The notes: generated from the letters alone by a model not told the origin. A stretch of 64,000 bases of DNA from Hymenobacter swuensis DY53 (GCF_000576555.1 NZ_CP007145.1:2356001-2420000); one strand, 5' to 3'. Positions 35,249 to 44,907 are shown, counted from the first letter of the stretch. Numbers and translations are program-made.

Positions 35249-38194
35249 GTGTCAGAAGAAAACACCCCCCAGGATCCGAATTCTGAAGAGCAGCCTAACC
35301 TGTTTGGGGCCGGCGACTCTATCGAATTCAGTGCTGCCGCCGCTTCGGCGGCGCACGACGAGGATGTCACCCAGTTCAGCATCAGCGAAACCGGCGAGCT
35401 GCTGCTGGAAATGGCCGCCGCCGAAACCACGGCCGCCGAGCCGGCCCCGGAAGAAACTGCTCCCGAGGAGGAGCCCAAATTCGCGCCCGGCGAGATGATT
35501 CACGATGTGGCCACCGTGAACGGTATGTATCAGAACTGGTTTCTGGACTACGCCAGCTACGTGATTCTGGAGCGCGCCGTGCCCGCCATCGAGGATGGTC
35601 TCAAGCCCGTGCAGCGCCGCATTCTGCACGCCATGAAGGAAATGGACGACGGCCGCTTCAACAAAGTGGCCAACGTCATCGGACAGACCATGCAGTACCA
35701 TCCCCACGGCGACGCCAGCATCGGCGACGCCATGGTGAACCTGGGCCAGAAGGATTTGCTTATCGAAACTCAGGGCAACTGGGGCGACATCCGCACCGGC
35801 GACGGGGCGGCGGCTCCGCGTTACATTGAGGCCCGCCTGAGTAAGTTTGCGCTGGACGTGGTGTTCAACCCCGACATTACGGAGTGGCAGATGAGCTACG
35901 ACGGCCGCAAGCGGGAGCCCACCACGTTGCCCGTGAAGTTTCCGCTGCTGCTGGCCCAGGGTGTGGAGGGCATTGCCGTGGGCCTGAGCACCAAGATTAT
36001 GCCCCACAACTTCCGCGAGCTGTGCAAGGCCAGTATCGACGTGCTGCGGGGCCGGGAAATTCAGCTGTTTCCGGACTTCCCGACCGGCGGCCTCTGCGAC
36101 GTGACCAACTACAACGGCGGCCTGCGCGGGGCCAAAATCCGCCTGCGCGCCACCATCGAGAAGGCCGACAAGACCATGCTGGTCATTCGTGATATTCCCT
36201 ACGGCACCACTACCACGGCGCTGATGGAGAGCATCGTGAAGGCCTCGGAAGCCAACAAAATCAAGATTAAAAAGGTGGTCGATAACACGGCTGCCGAGGT
36301 GGAAATCCAGGTGCATCTGCCCGCCGGCGTGAGTCCCGACCTCACCATGGATGCGCTCTACGCCTTCACTGACTGCGAAGTCAGCATTTCGCCCAATACC
36401 TGCGTTATTATTGAGGATAAGCCGCGCTTCGTGGGAGTGGAGGATATGCTCAAACTAAGCACCCAAAAAACGGTGCGCCTGCTGGAGCGGGAACTGGAAA
36501 TCCGCCAAAATGAACTGCAGGAAAAGTGGCATTCTGCTTCCCTGGAGAAAATCTTCATCGAGAACCGCATCTACCGCAAAATCGAGGAGTGCGAAACCTG
36601 GGAAGACATTCTGCAGACTATTGATGCCGGTTTGCGCAAGTTTGTGCGCATCGAGGGCGAGAAGCCCAAAGCCAACGACCTGCGCATTGTGCTGCGCCGC
36701 GCCATTACCGAGGACGACCTCACGCGCCTGACCGAAATCCGCATCAAGCGCATTAGCAAGTTCGATGGGTTCAAGGCCGAGGAGTACATCCAGCGGCTGG
36801 AAACCGAGCTGGCCGAAGTGGCCGACCACTTGGCCAACCTCACCCGGTACGCTATCAACTACTTCGAGGGCCTGCTGAAAAAGTACGGCGCGGGCCGGGA
36901 GCGAAAAACCCAACTGCGCACCTTTGATGTGGTAACAGCCCAGAAAGTAGCCGTAGCCAACCAGAAGCTCTACGTGAACTACGCCGATGGTTTTGTGGGC
37001 TACGGCCTGAAAAAGGACGAAAAAGCGGTGGAAGTCACTAGCTGCTCCGACCTCGACGACATCATTGCCATCCGCCGCGACGGCACGTTCACGGTGTCGA
37101 AAATTGCCGAGAAAACCTTTGTGGGCAAGGATATTCTGCATGTGGGCGTGTACAATAAGAACGACGACCGGTTGGTGTACAATATGGTGTACCTGGATGG
37201 GGCCTCGGGCATCAGCTTCGCCAAGCGCTTCCTCGTCACAGGCATCACCCGCGACAAGGTGTACGACCTCACCAAGGGCACAAAAGGCACCAAAACACTC
37301 TACCTCACGGCCAACCCTAACTCCGAGTCGGAAGTGGTGAGCATCCAGCTCTCCGACAAAGCCCCGGCCCGCGTGAAGCAGTTCGATTTCGACTTTGCCG
37401 AGTTGGCCATTAAGGGTAAGGGCTCAATGGGGAACATCGTAACTAAACAGCCCATCAAGAAAATCCAGCGCAAGTCAGTGGGTGACTCCACGCTGGGGGG
37501 CCGGGAAGTATTCTTCGACAGCGTGGTGGGTCGCCTCAACCACGCGGGCCACGGCCGTTATCTGGGAGCCTTCGACACCGAGGACACGCTACTGCGGGTG
37601 TACAAAGATGGGAGCTACGAAGTAGTGCCGCCTGAGCTGTCCCTGCAGTTTGACATGGGCAATATGGTGCTGTTGCGCAAATTGGAACCCGATACCGTGT
37701 TGAGCGCCGTGTACTACGAGGGTGAATCGAAAACTCACTATGTGAAGCGGTTTAGTATCGAAACCGCGACGCTGAAAAAGCGCTTTACGTTCATCAGCGA
37801 AACCACTGGCTCTAAGCTGCTGACAGCCACGGCCCACCCTGAGCCGCAGGTGGAAATCAAGCTGCAGCGCGACAAAAAAGCCGATAAGGAGACGGAGAAG
37901 CTGCTGCTGCACGAGTTCATTGACGTGAAGGGGTGGAAGGCTATGGGCAACAAGCTCAACTACTTCAAAATTCACGCCCTCACGCTGCTCACCGACGAAG
38001 GCCCGGAGCCTGAGCGCAAAGCAGCCAAGAAGAAAGCCGGCCCCGCTACCATCCTGCGCTCCACCACCACAGCCGCCCCGGAAGCGGAGGAGCCGCTTCC
38101 GGAACACACCGGCGACGTGGACATCTCCGCCGCCGACGTGGCCCAGGCTCAGGCGGTGCTGAAAACCCCTAAGTCGCAGCTGAAGTTGTTTTAA
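35249..38194 (+). CDS. parC: DNA gyrase/topoisomerase IV subunit A
   Basis: The 981-aa protein starts at GTG 35249. A ~80-residue acidic extension precedes the winged-helix core (QNWFLDYASYVILERAVPAIEDGLKPVQRRILHAM). The catalytic Tyr is Tyr192 in AAPRYIEARL. A long tower/coiled-coil region and a divergent C-terminal beta-pinwheel follow, with a Lys/Ala-rich tail. The length fits Bacteroidota ParC. It breaks and rejoins DNA with ParE, encoded at 28.1 kb. Confidence 0.92.
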   Translation: MSEENTPQDPNSEEQPNLFGAGDSIEFSAAAASAAHDEDVTQFSISETGELLLEMAAAETTAAEPAPEETAPEEEPKFAPGEMIHDVATVNGMYQNWFLDYASYVILERAVPAIEDGLKPVQRRILHAMKEMDDGRFNKVANVIGQTMQYHPHGDASIGDAMVNLGQKDLLIETQGNWGDIRTGDGAAAPRYIEARLSKFALDVVFNPDITEWQMSYDGRKREPTTLPVKFPLLLAQGVEGIAVGLSTKIMPHNFRELCKASIDVLRGREIQLFPDFPTGGLCDVTNYNGGLRGAKIRLRATIEKADKTMLVIRDIPYGTTTTALMESIVKASEANKIKIKKVVDNTAAEVEIQVHLPAGVSPDLTMDALYAFTDCEVSISPNTCVIIEDKPRFVGVEDMLKLSTQKTVRLLERELEIRQNELQEKWHSASLEKIFIENRIYRKIEECETWEDILQTIDAGLRKFVRIEGEKPKANDLRIVLRRAITEDDLTRLTEIRIKRISKFDGFKAEEYIQRLETELAEVADHLANLTRYAINYFEGLLKKYGAGRERKTQLRTFDVVTAQKVAVANQKLYVNYADGFVGYGLKKDEKAVEVTSCSDLDDIIAIRRDGTFTVSKIAEKTFVGKDILHVGVYNKNDDRLVYNMVYLDGASGISFAKRFLVTGITRDKVYDLTKGTKGTKTLYLTANPNSESEVVSIQLSDKAPARVKQFDFDFAELAIKGKGSMGNIVTKQPIKKIQRKSVGDSTLGGREVFFDSVVGRLNHAGHGRYLGAFDTEDTLLRVYKDGSYEVVPPELSLQFDMGNMVLLRKLEPDTVLSAVYYEGESKTHYVKRFSIETATLKKRFTFISETTGSKLLTATAHPEPQVEIKLQRDKKADKETEKLLLHEFIDVKGWKAMGNKLNYFKIHALTLLTDEGPEPERKAAKKKAGPATILRSTTTAAPEAEEPLPEHTGDVDISAADVAQAQAVLKTPKSQLKLF

Positions 38195-38209
38195 GCTGCT
38201 GCCTCACCA

Positions 38210-38273
38210 GTTCAATCAGCCGCAAAACGGCCGTCTTACTCACGTAAGGCGGCCGTTTTGCGGCTGATTGAAC
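38210..38273 (+). terminator. 30-bp near-perfect hairpin after parC
   Basis: Arms 38210-38239 and 38244-38273 pair throughout with a single G-T wobble and a 4-nt loop. The right arm ends just before AACTTTG, a possible -7 element for the next gene, so terminator and promoter may overlap. Confidence 0.75.
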
Positions 38274-38341
38274 AACTTTGCGCCGGCCGTTGTGTAAGTA
38301 TCTGGTTGTTTTACCTCTTCCCGTTTTCTCCCTTGCCTGGT

Positions 38342-39211
38342 ATGCCCCTTCCGTTTCGAGCCTTCGCCAGCACGCTGCTGCTGAGCCTGTGGCTGGCGGG
38401 GTTGCCACAAGTCGGCGCGCAGCCGGCCCCCAAACCGGCCAAAGCCCCTGTGGCTGCGCCCGCCCCCGATCCGGCCGTAACCGAGCTGCTGGTCCAGGCC
38501 CGCAAGCTCCAGGCAGAGTACCACGAATCGGAGGCGCTGGGTAAGTACGAGCAGGCCCTCGGCAAATCCCCGGCTACCTACGAGGCCCTATGGCAGGCGG
38601 CCGTGCTGAGCGTGCGCATCGGGAGCCGGTATACCGATGAAACTCGTAAATCGGCCTACTTCGCGGCGGCTCGCCTCTATGCCAACCGGGCCCTAGTAGT
38701 GCGGCCCGACGGAGCAGAGGGCCACTACGCCGAAGCGCTGACCCTGGCCAATCAGGCCAACTTACTCACGGCCCGGGGCCGCCTGCTGGCCTACCGAGAG
38801 ATGCGCAGCCACGTATTCCGGGCCACCGAGCTGCGCCCTGATTGGGCCGACGCCTGGCAACTGCTGGGCCGCTGGCACTACCGCGTCGACCACTACAGTC
38901 CGCTGGAGCGCGTATTCAGCCGTCTGTTTCTGGGCGGGATGCCGGCCAGCGCTAGTACCTTCATGGCCATTGATGCGCTGCGTAAGGCCCACGAACTGGA
39001 GCCTAAGCGTATTCAGTTTGCCTACGACCTGGCCCGCGTGCACCTCAACCGTAGCCAGGAAACCCGAGCTACAGCCGTGCTGCAGGAGGCCGTGGCCCTC
39101 ACGCCTGTTACGGCCGACGAACTGGAAATCAGCCGCCGCTGCCGCCGGTTGCTGGAGCAGCTTAACCGCCGCCTGCACCGGCAGGTGCACCGACGATTAA
39201 AGAAGCTGTGA
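38342..39211 (+). CDS. Exported TPR-repeat protein
   Basis: From ATG 38342 the protein is 289 aa with a signal peptide (MPLPFRAFASTLLLSLWLAGLPQVGAQ). An Ala/Pro stretch (28-45) is followed by helical pairs with TPR-like spacing (ALGKYEQALGKSPATYEALWQAA; ALTLANQANLLTARG; WQLLGRWHYRV; IDALRKAHELEPKRIQFAYDLARVHL). The tail is very basic (RRLHRQVHRRLKKL), unusual for a periplasmic protein. Its role may be scaffolding in the periplasm; no partner is evident, though the following gene also encodes TPRs. Confidence 0.75.
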   Translation: MPLPFRAFASTLLLSLWLAGLPQVGAQPAPKPAKAPVAAPAPDPAVTELLVQARKLQAEYHESEALGKYEQALGKSPATYEALWQAAVLSVRIGSRYTDETRKSAYFAAARLYANRALVVRPDGAEGHYAEALTLANQANLLTARGRLLAYREMRSHVFRATELRPDWADAWQLLGRWHYRVDHYSPLERVFSRLFLGGMPASASTFMAIDALRKAHELEPKRIQFAYDLARVHLNRSQETRATAVLQEAVALTPVTADELEISRRCRRLLEQLNRRLHRQVHRRLKKL

Positions 39212-39264
39212 GCTGCCGGACCCGGAACCGGCGTTATCTTTGCCCATCTCATTGTGTCGTTACC

Positions 39265-40383
39265 GTGCCTGCTTTTCGCTTCTCCTGTTCCTGTTTTCTC
39301 TTGACTGCCGGTCTGCTTGTATCCTGCGCCCCTGATACGGAGGAGCGGCCCGAGCGCATGGTCAACCTGAAAACGGTGCAGAGCGGGCCCGCCATCCAGG
39401 CCCAGGAACTGGACGGGGCTATTAGCCGGCAGCCCCGCAATGCGTCACTCTATGCCCGTCGGGCTGCGTTTCGGCTGGAGGCCGGGCAGGTTGAAGCGGC
39501 CCTGCGCGACATCAACGAGGCCCTGGAGCTGGATGATGCCCCCGGCGAGTTTTATTTCACCAAAGCCCGCGCCCTGCGGGCCGAAGGGCGAATCAAGGCG
39601 GCCCTGACCGCTACCGATGAAGCCGCCCGCCGCGGGTTTGCCTCGCCCGAGCTGAACCTGCTGGTAGGGGAGATGCACCTCGCCTCCCGTCGCTATCAGG
39701 ATGCCCTCGACCAGCTCGACCGGGCGTTGCAGCAAGAGCCGGATCAGCCCGCGGCGCTTTTCTATAAGGGCGTGGCGTACATCGGGCTGCAGGATACCGT
39801 GCAGGCCTTGGACTACCTGCGCGCCAGCCTCGCCCGCGACCCGCGTCAGCCCGAAACCCTGCACCAGCTGGCCTTCCTCTCCAACGCTTATCGCCAGCCG
39901 GCCCAGGCGGCGCAGTATGCCGCCCGCGGCCTGAAGCTGGCCCCCACCTATGGCCCGCTCTGGTACGACTACGGCCGCCAGTTTGAGCTGCAGAACCAGC
40001 CCGACAGCGCCGTGCGCATTTACGTTCGCGCCGTGCAACTGGACACTACCTTCTACCGCGCTGATTACCGTTTAGGCCTTGTGGCGTACAAAAAACGCCG
40101 CTATGCCGATGCCATACCGCATCTGCAGCGGGCCCTGCGCCGCTCATCTCGCCTCGAAAATGCCCGGCAGATGCTGGCCGAGAGCTTCGAGAGCCTGGCC
40201 CGCTGGTCCGAAGCCGCCGACCAGTACCGCCTGCTGGTGCAGGAAAACCCCGGTAACCGCCACTGGACCTACAAAGCCTGGAAAGTAAGCAACCGCGCCC
40301 GGGGTGTTATGGTGGAGGAAACTCCGCGTCCTGCCCCCATAGAGGCCATCGAACCCATTCAGCTACACCGCCCGGGACTGTAG
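39265..40383 (+). CDS. TPR-repeat lipoprotein
   Basis: GTG 39265 gives MPAFRFSCSCFLLTAGLLVSCAP, a lipoprotein signal with Cys near residue 21. About eight TPR-like units fill the mature 350 residues (for example ALRDINEALELDDAPGEFYF, YQDALDQLDRALQQEPDQPAALFYKGVAYIGL, ADAIPHLQRALRRSSRLENARQMLAESF). The longer frame to 39208 would overlap the previous gene and hide the signal. Only 53 bp separate it from the upstream TPR gene, so an operon is likely. TATCTTTG at 39235-39242 may also give it its own promoter. Function unknown. Confidence 0.78.
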   Translation: MPAFRFSCSCFLLTAGLLVSCAPDTEERPERMVNLKTVQSGPAIQAQELDGAISRQPRNASLYARRAAFRLEAGQVEAALRDINEALELDDAPGEFYFTKARALRAEGRIKAALTATDEAARRGFASPELNLLVGEMHLASRRYQDALDQLDRALQQEPDQPAALFYKGVAYIGLQDTVQALDYLRASLARDPRQPETLHQLAFLSNAYRQPAQAAQYAARGLKLAPTYGPLWYDYGRQFELQNQPDSAVRIYVRAVQLDTTFYRADYRLGLVAYKKRRYADAIPHLQRALRRSSRLENARQMLAESFESLARWSEAADQYRLLVQENPGNRHWTYKAWKVSNRARGVMVEETPRPAPIEAIEPIQLHRPGL

Positions 40384-40393
40384 CAAGGGGGGG

Positions 40394-40461
40394 AAGTGGT
40401 GAAAGTGAGTTTGACGTTTAGCTTGTACCGGTTGAACGTCAAAGTCATCATTTCACCACTT
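40394..40461. repeat. Imperfect low-complexity inverted repeat
   Basis: AAGTGGTGAAAGTGAGTTTG.. (from 40394) is complementary with several mismatches to ..CAAAGTCATCATTTCACCACTT (ending 40461). It lies between the TPR gene and thrS and shares its GTGGTGA wording with the repeat at 62280. Confidence 0.5.
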
Positions 40462-40531
40462 CATAAATTCACCACTTGTGTAACTTGCGGCCTCACGGCT
40501 GCTTGTATAGCCATTATTCCCTCCCTTTTTT

Positions 40532-42484
40532 ATGCTCAACATCACCCTCCCCGACGGTTCGGTGCGCCAGTTTGTAGATGGCGCCACGGGCTACGACGTT
40601 GCCGCCGGCATCAGCGAAGGCCTCGCCCGCAATGCCCTTGGCGTGCGCGTCAACGGCGAAGTGCGCGACCTGCACCGTCCTATTGAACAGGATGCGCAGG
40701 TGGCCATCCTCACCTGGAATGACCCCGAAGGCAAAGCTTCCTTCTGGCACTCTTCGGCTCACCTGATGGCCGAAGCTCTCGAAGCCCTGTACCCCGGCGT
40801 GAAGCTGGGCATTGGTCCCAGCATTGAAAACGGCTTCTACTACGACATCGACCTGGGCGAAGGCCGCTCGATTTCGACCGATGACCTGCCGGAAGTTGAG
40901 AAGAAGATACTGGAGCTGGCTAAGAAGAAAAGCCAATTCGAGCGTAAGGAAGTGAGCAAGGCCGATGCCATTGCTTACTTCACCGAGAAGCAGGACCCCT
41001 ACAAACTGGATCTGCTGGAGCGCCTGGAAGACGGTTCCATCACCTTCTATACGCAGGGCGACTTTACCGACCTCTGCCGCGGTCCGCACATTCCAGATAC
41101 TTCCCCAATTAAGGCTGTGAAGCTACTCAACGTGGCCGGGGCCTACTGGCGCGGCGACGAAAAGAACAAGCAGCTCACGCGCATCTACGGCATCACCTTC
41201 CCCAAGGCCAAGGAGCTGACCGAGTACCTGGAGCGCCTGGAAGAAGCCAAGCGCCGCGACCACCGCAAGCTGGGCAAGGAGCTAGAGCTGTTCACGTTTT
41301 CTGAGAAGGTAGGAGCGGGGCTGCCCCTGTGGCTGCCTAAAGGCACGGCCCTGCGCGAGAAGCTGGAGCAGTTTTTGCGCCGCGCCCAGCTGCGGGCCGG
41401 CTACCAGCCCGTCGTGACGCCCCACATCGGTTCCAAGGAGCTGTACGTGACCAGCGGCCACTACGAGAAATACGGCGCCGACTCGTTCCAGCCCATCAAG
41501 ACGCCCAACCCCGGCGAGGAGTTCTTCCTCAAGCCGATGAACTGTCCCCACCACTGCGAAATCTACAAGAGCAAGCCCCGCTCGTACCGCGACCTGCCCG
41601 TGCGCCTCGCCGAGTTCGGCACGGTGTACCGCTACGAGCAGAGCGGCGAGCTGCACGGCCTGACCCGCGTGCGGGGCTTCACCCAGGATGACGCCCACAT
41701 CTTCTGCCGCCCCGATCAGGTGAAGGAGGAGTTCCTGAAGGTGATTGACATCGTACTCTACGTGCTCAAAGCCCTGGATTTCCCTGATTTCACCGCCCAG
41801 ATTTCCCTGCGCGACCCCGAGAACAAAGCCAAGTACATCGGCTCCGACGAAAACTGGGAGAAAGCCGAACGCGCCATCATTGAAGCCGCCGCCGAAAAAG
41901 GCCTCACGACCGTGACGGAGCTGGGCGAGGCGGCCTTCTACGGTCCTAAGCTCGACTTCATGGTACGCGACGCCATCGGCCGTAAGTGGCAACTGGGTAC
42001 CATTCAGGTAGATTACAACCTGCCCGAGCGGTTCGAGCTGGAGTACGTGGCTCCCGATAACTCGCGCCAGCGCCCCGTTATGATTCACCGGGCTCCGTTT
42101 GGCTCGCTGGAGCGCTTCGTGGCCGTGCTTATCGAGCACTGCGGTGGCAACTTCCCGCTCTGGCTCTCGCCCGAGCAATTTGCCGTGCTGCCCATCTCGG
42201 AGAAGTACCACGACTACGCCCAGCAAGTGTACGACCAGCTGGTGCAGGCCGACTTGCGCGGTACTGTGGACCACCGCGACGAGAAAATCGGCCGCAAAAT
42301 CCGCGACGCCGAGGTTTCCAAGGTTCCCTACATGCTCATCGTGGGCGAAAAGGAGCAGGCCGAGGGCATCGTCTCCATCCGCCGCCACGGCCAGGGCGAC
42401 GTGGGCGCCATGCCCATCGGGGCCTTCATTGCCGACTTCCAGCAGCAGGTGAGTGACCTGATGGACGGTAAATCGGTCGGATAA
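40532..42484 (+). CDS. thrS: Threonyl-tRNA synthetase
   Basis: At 650 aa this is full-length ThrRS. The TGS domain (1-60), the editing domain with [11 protein letters not shown] (about 71-80), and the class II catalytic core with [33 protein letters not shown] and [12 protein letters not shown] are all present, then the anticodon-binding domain (about 550-650). It charges tRNA-Thr and edits mischarged Ser-tRNA. The order thrS-infC-rpmI-rplT is conserved across bacteria. A terminator follows at 42499. Confidence 0.97.
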   Translation: MLNITLPDGSVRQFVDGATGYDVAAGISEGLARNALGVRVNGEVRDLHRPIEQDAQVAILTWNDPEGKASFWHSSAHLMAEALEALYPGVKLGIGPSIENGFYYDIDLGEGRSISTDDLPEVEKKILELAKKKSQFERKEVSKADAIAYFTEKQDPYKLDLLERLEDGSITFYTQGDFTDLCRGPHIPDTSPIKAVKLLNVAGAYWRGDEKNKQLTRIYGITFPKAKELTEYLERLEEAKRRDHRKLGKELELFTFSEKVGAGLPLWLPKGTALREKLEQFLRRAQLRAGYQPVVTPHIGSKELYVTSGHYEKYGADSFQPIKTPNPGEEFFLKPMNCPHHCEIYKSKPRSYRDLPVRLAEFGTVYRYEQSGELHGLTRVRGFTQDDAHIFCRPDQVKEEFLKVIDIVLYVLKALDFPDFTAQISLRDPENKAKYIGSDENWEKAERAIIEAAAEKGLTTVTELGEAAFYGPKLDFMVRDAIGRKWQLGTIQVDYNLPERFELEYVAPDNSRQRPVMIHRAPFGSLERFVAVLIEHCGGNFPLWLSPEQFAVLPISEKYHDYAQQVYDQLVQADLRGTVDHRDEKIGRKIRDAEVSKVPYMLIVGEKEQAEGIVSIRRHGQGDVGAMPIGAFIADFQQQVSDLMDGKSVG

Positions 42485-42498
42485 TCCTGCCCGCACAT

Positions 42499-42557
42499 CC
42501 CGCCGGATGAAACGAAAGCCCCGAAAAAAGGCTTGAGTATAGTCCGGCGGGTTTTTT
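42499..42557 (+). terminator. Terminator after thrS, with nested hairpin
   Basis: CCCGCCGGA (42499-42507) pairs with 42543-42551, followed by T6. A smaller AAGCC/GGCTT stem lies in its loop. Confidence 0.7.
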
Positions 42558-42615
42558 GTGCGATTCCGAAAAACCGTCTTCCGTTACCAAATCCGGCAAT
42601 TTTATATAGCTTTTC

Positions 42616-42646
42616 TTGAGCGTTCGAAAAAAATGCCGGATATTTG
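42616..42646 (+). promoter_or_regulatory. Candidate infC promoter, TTG-N20-GATATTTG
   Basis: TTG at 42616-42618 and GATATTTG at 42639-42646 (one mismatch to TAnnTTTG) are 20 bp apart, about 80 bp before infC. Confidence 0.4.
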
Positions 42647-42713
42647 CCCGCTGATCAAACCCATTGGGCTTGCCCGATTAGCGGTTTAATTTCGCAGAAT
42701 CTGACTTCCACCT

Positions 42714-42730
42714 AAAGGAAAACCGCCATA
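42714..42730 (+). promoter_or_regulatory. Shine-Dalgarno-like AAAGGAA in front of an ATA start
   Basis: AAAGGAA at 42714-42720 sits seven bases before ATA at 42728. SD sequences are rare in this lineage, which makes this one informative for placing the infC start. Confidence 0.6.
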
Positions 42731-43369
42731 GCTACCCCCAACCGCCGCTATATCCCTCGTGCCCAGGTCGAGGAGCCGTTCAAAATCAACCAGAAGATTA
42801 CGGCTCGTGAAGTCCGCCTCGTTGGCGACAACGTGGAACAAGGCATCTACCCCACCGACCAGGCCCGGCGCATGGCCCAGGAGCAAAACCTGGACCTTGT
42901 AGAAATTTCGCCCACCGCAGTACCGCCCGTGTGCCGTGTCATCGACTACTCGAAATTCAAGTACGAGCAGAAGAAGAAGACCCGCGAGCTGAAAGCCAAG
43001 CAGACGAAAGTTGTCATCAAGGAAATCCGTTTCGGACCTAACACGGATGACCACGACTTTGCCTTCAAGCTCAAGCACGCTCAAGAGTTCCTGCGGGAAG
43101 GTGCCAAGATTAAGGCGTATGTGCACTTCGTAGGTCGGAGCATCGTGTTCAAAGAGCGGGGTGAAATCCTACTGCTTAAGTTTGCCCAGGCCCTTGAGGA
43201 CCTCGGTAAAGTAGAGCAGCTCCCCAAGCTCGAAGGCAAGCGTATGTTCCTGTACCTGGCTCCTAAGGCCGCCGTGGTTCCCGTGAAGAAACCAGCACCG
43301 GCTCCCGCCAAGGATGCCCCGAAAGAGGCCAAGCCTGCCGCTGCTCCCGCCGAGAAGGCCGCTGAATAG
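42728..43369 (+). CDS. infC: Translation initiation factor IF-3 with ATA start codon
   Basis: The protein is 213 aa when read from ATA 42728. No ATG, GTG or TTG occurs in frame between the upstream stop (TAA 42713) and GTG 42833, which lies inside the conserved N-domain. [23 protein letters not shown] right after ATA matches the usual Bacteroidota IF-3 start. The core is intact ([42 protein letters not shown]; [11 protein letters not shown]), and a Lys/Ala/Pro tail follows. IF-3 discriminates against rare starts, so ATA could permit autoregulation as known for the E. coli AUU. Confidence 0.9.
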   Translation: MATPNRRYIPRAQVEEPFKINQKITAREVRLVGDNVEQGIYPTDQARRMAQEQNLDLVEISPTAVPPVCRVIDYSKFKYEQKKKTRELKAKQTKVVIKEIRFGPNTDDHDFAFKLKHAQEFLREGAKIKAYVHFVGRSIVFKERGEILLLKFAQALEDLGKVEQLPKLEGKRMFLYLAPKAAVVPVKKPAPAPAKDAPKEAKPAAAPAEKAAE

Positions 43370-43461
43370 TTTTGCCGGAATCTTCGGATTCCACCTGTAT
43401 GCTGGCGCACCGGCCTTAGGCAGCCGACCGCCGCAGTTTTTCACCTTTTATCACCACCACA

Positions 43462-43656
43462 ATGCCGAAAATGAAGACCAAGTCTGGTGCCAAAAAGCGT
43501 TTCTCGCTGACCGGTACGGGCAAAATCAAGCGCAAGCACGCTTACAAGAGCCACATTCTGACCAAGAAAACCACCAAGCAGAAGCGTGCCCTCACGCACG
43601 TTGGTCTGGTTAGCTCGGCCGATATGAACCGCGTAAAAGACATGCTTGCCATTTAA
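43462..43656 (+). CDS. rpmI: 50S ribosomal protein L35
   Basis: The 64-aa protein [20 protein letters not shown]... is a typical L35: highly basic, with [22 protein letters not shown] in the middle. It belongs to the infC-rpmI-rplT cluster, starting about 92 bp after infC. Confidence 0.96.
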   Translation: MPKMKTKSGAKKRFSLTGTGKIKRKHAYKSHILTKKTTKQKRALTHVGLVSSADMNRVKDMLAI

Positions 43657-43760
43657 TTAAAAATGAAGAATTAAAAATTGAAAATGTATCGGTCAGCTTA
43701 TAGCCGTGTCATTTTGCCGATTTTTAATTCATGATTTTTAATTTCTAATTCATTCACCAG
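43657..43760 (+). repeat. AT-rich imperfect inverted repeat between rpmI and rplT
   Basis: AATTAAAAATGAAGAATTAAAAATTG.. (from about 43657) is roughly complementary to ..TTTTTAATTCATGATTTTTAATTTC (ending about 43752). It is far more AT-rich than its flanks. It could be a structured leader of rplT or a partial terminator. Confidence 0.5.
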
Positions 43761-43826
43761 GCGTCCGGTAGGAATTCTAAGCTGCGGCACTAAACCCGCC
43801 GCCGGCCGCCAAAAACAACTCTGGTT

Positions 43827-44171
43827 ATGCCAAGAAGTGTAAACCACGCGGCCTCGCGCCACCGTCGGAAAAAAGTAATGCGTTTGGCGAAAGGCTATTA
43901 TGGCCGTCGCAAGAACGTATGGACCGTTGCCAAAAACGCCGTTGAAAAAGGCCTGCTCTATGCTTACCGTGACCGCAAGGTTAAGAAGCGTGAGTTCCGT
44001 GCCCTCTGGATTCAGCGTATCAATGCTGGTGCACGTGAGCACGGCATGTCGTACTCACAACTGATGGGCGGCCTGAAAAAGGCTGGCATCGAATTGAACC
44101 GTAAAGTTTTGGCCGACCTCGCCCTGAACCATCCCGCAGCCTTCAAAGGTATCGTGGAGAAAATCAAGTAG
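43827..44171 (+). CDS. rplT: 50S ribosomal protein L20
   Basis: The 114-aa protein begins [20 protein letters not shown] and has the conserved [22 protein letters not shown] and [24 protein letters not shown] blocks. L20 is an early assembly protein that also represses its own operon in several bacteria. The terminator 20 bp after the stop ends the cluster. Confidence 0.97.
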   Translation: MPRSVNHAASRHRRKKVMRLAKGYYGRRKNVWTVAKNAVEKGLLYAYRDRKVKKREFRALWIQRINAGAREHGMSYSQLMGGLKKAGIELNRKVLADLALNHPAAFKGIVEKIK

Positions 44172-44191
44172 GTTGCCTAATATGCCTATTG

Positions 44192-44226
44192 AAAAGCGTC
44201 TGATCCTACTGGATCGGACGCTTTTT
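44192..44226 (+). terminator. Rho-independent terminator after rplT
   Basis: AAAAGCGTC(T)GATCC pairs with GGATC(G)GACGCTTTT over TACT. Confidence 0.85.
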
Positions 44227-44268
44227 CGTGCTTGACCGTTTTTTGTTGAAATAAAACCGGATGCGCCT

Positions 44269-44315
44269 CACAACAGCCGGCCGCTGTTTCTGAAGGAAAG
44301 CGGCCGGCTGTTGTG
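44269..44315 (-). terminator. 17-bp hairpin after the minus-strand STAS-like gene
   Basis: CACAACAGCCGGCCGCT (44269-44285) pairs perfectly with 44299-44315, with a further partial GTTTC/GGAA extension. Confidence 0.7.
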
Positions 44316-44341
44316 TGGTTACGGATGAGTGAGTTGCCTAT

Positions 44342-44761
44342 TCAGGAAGCTGACTGCTGCATGTGCCGCAGCCAAGTTTGAGCCTCTTCTATGTTTTCGA
44401 ACAGGCGCATCTGAAAGCTGTTGCCAACGCGCAGGTGCATATCCTCCGCTGAGGCCTGACCAAAGACTCCCGGGGCTACTATGTGAGCGTGGTAGCGAAG
44501 TCCGGCAGCCAAGGCCTGCGGCATCCATTGGGCTTCGATCCACTCGTTGGCCTGCTTCCAGGAGCCCAGCACGCCCCGGTTGTCATTGAGCATGTACGGG
44601 CATTGCGAGTGCTGAAGAATCTCTAAGACGCCGGTAGAGCCCTGTATCACTCCCTCTAGGGATAACAGGCCCTGCCAGTTGTTATAGATCCAGTTGTTCG
44701 GCTTATCGAATTCAGTAATGAGGAACGTCTTACCGAAGGAGTTCTGAAAATCATGACGCAT
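44342..44761 (-). CDS. STAS/SpoIIAA-like protein, family member 3 (outside the island)
   Basis: The 139-aa protein begins MRHDFQNSFGKTFLITEFD and shares clear blocks with the island copy at 47940: WIYNNWQGLLSL, YMLNDNRGVLGSWKQANEWIEAQWMPQALAAGLRYHAHIV, and MRLFENIEEAQTWL. The LNDNR motif sits where STAS proteins carry their regulatory loop. It ends 147 bp before the island repeat, so it belongs to the host side. The near-identity of the blocks to a cargo gene suggests duplication or capture. Confidence 0.65.
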   Translation of the reverse strand: MRHDFQNSFGKTFLITEFDKPNNWIYNNWQGLLSLEGVIQGSTGVLEILQHSQCPYMLNDNRGVLGSWKQANEWIEAQWMPQALAAGLRYHAHIVAPGVFGQASAEDMHLRVGNSFQMRLFENIEEAQTWLRHMQQSAS

Positions 44762-44907
44762 TTGGTCAAGATGCCAAACCGGTGCTGAACAGGCAAGGTT
44801 TTTAGACTAACGAACAGTAGTACCCGGTGAGTAGCTACCTGCTGAGGGTTAGCCCTGTCAGGATCAGCGCACAGCCAAATGAGAAAAGCCAACAAAAAAC
44901 GGCCTTC

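Noticed and set aside
41282..42496. 404-aa open frame antisense to thrS
   Set aside because: Fully overlaps a certain synthetase gene and shows only complement-type repeats of its codons.
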